Assembly (NCBI GenBank): GCA_027946365.1
Contig: JAPEUQ010000006.1
Coordinates: forward strand, 2,046,001-2,110,000
Source: Kalmusia sp. IMI 367209
Lineage: Eukaryota > Ascomycota > Dothideomycetes > Pleosporales > Didymosphaeriaceae
Direction of reading: 5' to 3'
Length of the DNA stretch: 64,000 bases
This document shows, one piece after another, positions 59,275-64,000 of the stretch (the stretch's first letter is position 1; each line of letters starts with the position of its first letter). A program made the translations under genes and the position numbers. The notes beneath the pieces are model-generated. The model was given only the letters and a program-made list of their open reading frames with translations, was not told where the DNA came from and ran no database searches.

Positions 59275-62200
59275 TCAATCCCACTCGTCTAGATCTGGCG
59301 TCTTCGAATTTCGCTTTTTGATCTTCCCCCCACTGGACCTTCCCCTCGCTTTCTTCGGTGTGTTTATGAGCGATGCAGAAGATTTCCTCTTCCGACTCTT
59401 TCCGCTTGTAGGAACCGCCGATCCAGGCTCCTCCGTTTCCTCTGGCGTTACGTAACCCGCTCCGTTTTCATCAGCACCATCTCCATCTTCGAATTGCGCG
59501 TCCTTGTCCACCTCAAGCAAGTCCACGAAATCATGACAATGCTTGATCATACTTGTGCGGTTATCTGCTGAGTTGAAGATGTTCTCAAAAGATTCCCATA
59601 ACTCGGTACCTTTGATCAAATTATTCCTTGAGGCAGGCTTTTGATAGTCCTTCTGCGGAATGCGGCCGGGCTTGGTGATATTGTATGCTTTAAGAACAAA
59701 GCGACGGGTTTCCCACATCATCTGGAGAATCATACAGGCGCGTGTCATTTGCAAGAGGCGACTATCGGAGACATGATCATGGCCATTACGCAGGGGTTCT
59801 TGTATTGGCGGAAGAGGCCCAGAGAGGTCACTAGGTCCATCGTGTGTCGGCTGTTGGGGTCGAGGTACTGATGTGCTCGCTCTGGGTAGTTCTGTGTCGA
59901 TAGCTACGCCAACTGTTGGCCCCGTATTCTTTAGAACAATGTTTTCGAGCGTGTTGGTGATTGCAGCAATGTCGCTGAGCTGTTGAACATCAAACAAAGC
60001 AAGATTTTCAAGGCAGAATCGAGCGAACAGAAGAGTGCTGATACTTGCGGTAGGATCTTCTAGTTTGATAAGATTGAAGTCCGGGAGTTTTGAGAGATTG
60101 TCAATGAATCTTTTAAGTGTCTTCCGGCTGCCGCCTTTCATAACACTAAAAACATGTGCCATTTTTGGTTTGCACTCGGGTGGTGCAGACATTCCGTGGG
60201 GGTCATGAAAGACATCTTGCTGATATTGGAAGGCCATTTTTACAGCCGTCATGTACTCCTTTTCGAACATGGTCTCGTGTTTCGAATGAATATCTTGGTG
60301 CTCCAGGGCAGCCGCTTGTGCGATGTTCGGGTTTAATGATGATCCCAGGGCAATCAATGCTGGGCCGCATTCTTTAGGGTGTACCAATCCCTGCCGACTG
60401 ATACTGACGATAGTATTCGTAGCAACTAGTGCGAGCTCATTATCGTGCTTCAATGCAATGTCGACAATTTCTTGTAAGAATTTGCGTGCCAGATAATTAG
60501 TGGTAACCTGTCCGTCGCCAGCCTGAAAGGTGATGCCTAAGCTCCCGCCACCAATTTTCGTGTTCCCACCACTAGAAGTAGGTTCGTGTTCTGACCGACC
60601 CTCTGCTTTCACGAGAAAATCGTGGAACTGAGTGAGTGCGATCTTCTTCAAAGATTCGACATCGTTCTTGAACACGACCTTGAAAGTGGTCTCCACGTCT
60701 GAACGTTGGAACAAGCTTGGGCTCCCTTGACAGATCTCACCGACAGCACTCAGCGCATTTTCGCGAATACTCAGATCCCAGGACTGTTTGGTGAATGGTC
60801 GCACGGCCTCTAAAAGTATAACGAATGGTGCGCTTCCAGGTGAATCAAGCAGAGCTTTCAGCTGCTTCTCAGTGGAAGGCTCTCTATTAATCTTGTCCTT
60901 TGCCGATTTCGTAATCGAAGTGTGAAATTGAAGAGAATGTGCACTCCAGTCACAAACTTTCCCAAACGTACCGATGAGAACAAGTAGAGAGATGATCTTG
61001 ATTTTTTGCTCTGCTTGTGCTGAAGCATTGCTGCTTAATAAGACTAGCGGCATGAGATTGACGAGTGTGGACCCAACGGTCGCCAGTAACTTCGCGACTC
61101 CATTTGTTGTTAGGGCCCTAATGATCCAGAGGCAATGAACAACGTCAATCAAGGTATTTTTGCCTGTATTATTGCCCCTCGCTGCCGATTGTGCCAGCTT
61201 AGGTATGACCTTACTTAGCAATGTTCGTATGTCGTCTGCAAATTCTGTTTGCAGATTCGGTAGGTGCGGGATTACGAAGCGGAAGACTGTCACCGTTGAA
61301 CGTAACATCTCGACATCATCTGTCGTCACCGGGCTTTTGACGTAAAGCTTCAACAGTTGGATCTGATCAAATGTGAACATTTCTGGGCTCACTCTGGCGA
61401 AGATACTGAGGGTTTGAAGAACAATGTCTTGTGTGCAACCCGTCGCCATGGAATCCGGGCTGATGACACCTTCGACTAGATCTGCGACCATATCCTTGCA
61501 AATTCGAAAGTTTACGGACGCATTTGGAGCGCTACTTGCAAGAGCTGTCGAGAAGAAGTTTTTGAAAGCTTCCAAAGGCTTGGGTACTGGCGGATGTTGT
61601 GCCTTCCGAACAGTCTGAACAAGTAAAGAGACCCGTTCCGCGCGCTGGAGCTTGAAGCGATTTTCATCCCCTTTAGTATGGGTGCCTAATGCCTTCAACC
61701 AAACTTCTTCAAGCGCTTGACGCGCCATGTCGGCGACTTGTTTTTCGTGGTCTTGCGAAGCGGGAAGTAGGGCGGTTACAATCTCAAGTTTCGTATCCAA
61801 TGACTCAGACCTGAGATACATTTCCTTCAAGAGATTGATAGCCTTCTTCTTCGGTCCGTTGTTTGTATCGGTGGTCAAACGCATTACACCCTGCAGGCAA
61901 AGTTGGTCCATCGCAGGATTGATCTCGAGGCATTTCGATATTAGGGAAACTACATTAGCGCGAACCAAGGGGGACGTGTCGCGTAATATGTACACCAAGG
62001 ACTTTACGTATTGTTCAGATATGGCTTGATGATCTAGGTCCACAAAGGATTGGAGATTCGCAAGGGCGCGAGATTTTTGATTTGCCTGGCCTTCCTGGAT
62101 TTGATGGAACATAATCCGGACAATCGAAGTGTAATACTGGCAGAAAGAGCCTTTCAAGGTAATAATACCTGCCGCAAGTCGACTCTGGGTTACTGAAACG

Positions 62201-64000
62201 TTCTGGTATTTGCTAGGCACAAAAGTTAGTGTGTACACATCATCCTTCAGGTGATACTCACTACTCTCTCGCTGACCATTTCGGATCAAGCACCATTGGC
62301 TCTACGCTCTGTCGAAGCTCAGAGAGAACTTGGTCGTTCACTCCCTCATCTGTTGAATTCAGAACCTGATAAATCGAGTCCAGCCAGCACGCGACGTAGC
62401 ATCCCCGTACAGAGAGAAGATGCATATTCTCCAGGTTACCATTTACATCGAGGTAATCCGGAAGGGATTCGATTACTATTCGATATGGATCCGCAAAGCT
62501 AGCAAGATCTCTCCTATCCATGCCAGCGGGGTCATCCTCTTTATCCAGGGTTTCTTCCACGAGCCGATCGAGCTTGGTGGATAGATGTGATCGTGATATG
62601 TCGATGTCCCGTTTCAGCTCTCTTATCCGCTTTTTGAAAGCGATTATACCGCATGCCATGGTTCCAAGGATCGAAATAGCCATGTCTTTACTATTCGTTG
62701 TCAAAGTTTTGGCCATCCGATTCAAAAGCGGGATTAGTAGCAAGTTTGCCGCCGGCCACTCAGGCGAACCAAGCACCTTGCAGAAATCGTCGACGAACAT
62801 TTCTAAAAGGACGCGAAATGGTTTATCACCAGATTTGGTTACATTAATTGCCCTATCCGTGAGAGTGTAGGCGATGCGTTGAGCAATCTGTCGAGCTTTC
62901 CCCATCAGTCGGCGAGCAGTTAATTCTGCTGATTTGTTATTCTGAGCAATCTTCACCTTTGGAGCTGGCCCGCGGTTCGACTCATATTCGCTCTCGCTCT
63001 CGCTCTCGCTCTCGCTCTCGCTTTCATCTGCAGAATCTTCTTGTTTAACCGCAGTGCCATTCTTCTCGTGCTGGCTGGCGTTGTTCGTCGCGGCTACTTG
63101 TACGAATTGCATGAATAAGGCTGATACAGTCATGATTGAGTCCTCTCTCACAGACTTGAACTGCCTCGTGTTTGGTCCTTTATCGGGTAATTTGTCAAGG
63201 TTGTTCAAGATCTCATCAGTGATGAATTGTTGGTGGTCTGGATAAGCCGCAAATATATGGGTGAGCACGTCCATTGCAGCACGGCGCAATTTTTCAAATT
63301 GCTTTATTCCCAATGCCGAATCTTTTTCAGAATCGCTGTTCTGCTGAACAAGTAGGGCTAGTGCGAGGTATTCAACTGCATTCAATGCACTGTCCGTGAA
63401 AGGGACTTTTCCTATGGCCTGGGCTAGTAGTTCTTGAACACTCGCGCAACGCCCAAGGATGAGCTGCATCTCTTGCTTATGATTTGAAGCGTAAGCAAAG
63501 ATATCTGAATTGGTATCACGACGTGATGCCAAAACTGGAGAAATGCATGATTCCAGTGCGCGTTTCATCACCTGAATGATTGACGTGAGCAGATCTTCGG
63601 GACTTGTCCGCCGGTCTTTCGGTCCCTTTAGCATGGTAACTAAGACGAGCTTGGAGGCCCTAAGTCCTGCTTCCACGGTTCTAAGATCATCAGCCCAAGA
63701 ATCTAGTTCCCCCTCACTGAATAGAGAGGTTTGATCGGAGGCTGTAATTGACGGTTCGCAAAGAGCGTGGATCCGCAGAATAGTCTCTACGGAAACGGAT
63801 GAGAAGCACTTCGTCGCATCAACCGCCATGACTTTGTCGTAAAGAGCCTTCATGGTGTCCCTGGTCATCACCGTAATGTCCGAATCTAGGCATGATATTC
63901 TCTCGAAGTACTCAGACTCTAGTTCGTCCTTCGCATCGCTATATCTGTCGACGAGCCTTCGCAGTCTATCGATCTTTTGCTCAGCAATCTCCCTCTCTTG
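59275..64000 (-). CDS. SCC2: Cohesin loader Scc2/Mis4 (NIPBL) homologue, C-terminal part
   Basis: Exons 64000-62262 (open at the window edge) and 62212-59275, joined by a GTGAGT...CCTAG intron with a CACTAAC branch; 1558 residues visible. The N-terminal part lies outside. HEAT-repeat blocks are typical of the family: YVKSLVYILRDTSPLVRANV, SLISKCLEINPAM, LCLQGVMRLTTDTNNGPKKK, ENALSAVGEICQGSP. A Ser-Glu tract is encoded by the hexanucleotide repeat at 62989-63022. The C-terminus is basic and rich in SRKRKSSASL and RGRSSGGKIKKR, a likely nuclear-localising tail. Scc2 with Scc4 loads cohesin on chromosomes and drives its ATPase. Confidence 0.9.
62989..63022. repeat. Hexanucleotide microsatellite inside SCC2
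   Basis: Five and a half copies of CGCTCT, coding for alternating Ser and Glu on the minus strand. Copy number could vary between strains while keeping the frame. Confidence 0.9.

Overview
This window is nuclear DNA of a filamentous ascomycete (Pezizomycotina; Dothideomycetes is my best guess, from the accessory families and overall style). The evidence is short spliceosomal introns (about 48-143 nt) with CTAAC/CTGAC-like branch sites, and clear fungal orthologues of IML1, LST4/FNIP, ECM4, FIP1, NUP49, U2A' (LEA1) and SCC2. I assembled exon models by hand; every multi-exon model below keeps a consistent reading frame across its splice sites, except where a lesion is stated.

Layout. 1-10 kb is accessory and gene-poor: a heavily decayed gene with a fungal STAND-type N-terminal module (minus strand, running off the left edge), an intact STAND-N/ankyrin gene facing away from it, then about 5 kb with no convincing gene. 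10-15 kb carries a 1056-aa orphan protein and a SET-domain gene broken by one in-frame stop. 15-21 kb is IML1 (SEACIT/GATOR1). 21.7-25 kb holds two lineage-restricted genes that share a duplicated 3' flank; the first has a GC-AG intron. 27.5-32.5 kb holds a small ABM-fold monooxygenase gene (also with a GC-AG intron) and LST4/FNIP. 33.6-38.6 kb is a dense housekeeping block: ECM4-type glutathione transferase, a FIP1 gene with an unusual N-terminal extension, and NUP49, the last two sharing a 170-bp promoter. After a 3.5-kb empty stretch come LEA1, a GH32 fructosyltransferase/invertase gene with a 1-base frameshift, a small coiled-coil gene, a glyoxalase-fold gene with one nonsense codon, a secreted amidase, an F-box/ankyrin-like protein, a secreted HExxH metalloprotease with a low-complexity tail, an orphan 485-aa protein, a small secreted cysteine-rich protein, and the C-terminal part of SCC2 running off the right edge.

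How genes work together. IML1 and LST4 both act on the Rag/Gtr GTPases upstream of TORC1 and lie 8 kb apart. FIP1, LEA1 and NUP49 serve mRNA 3' processing, splicing and export. The secreted set (GH32, amidase, metalloprotease, cysteine-rich peptide) looks like a nutritional or niche repertoire. A recurring theme is single-lesion or RIP-like inactivation: three otherwise well-preserved genes each carry one disabling change, and the nonsense changes fit CpA-to-TpA transitions. No tRNA, rRNA, CRISPR or intact transposon was recognised.
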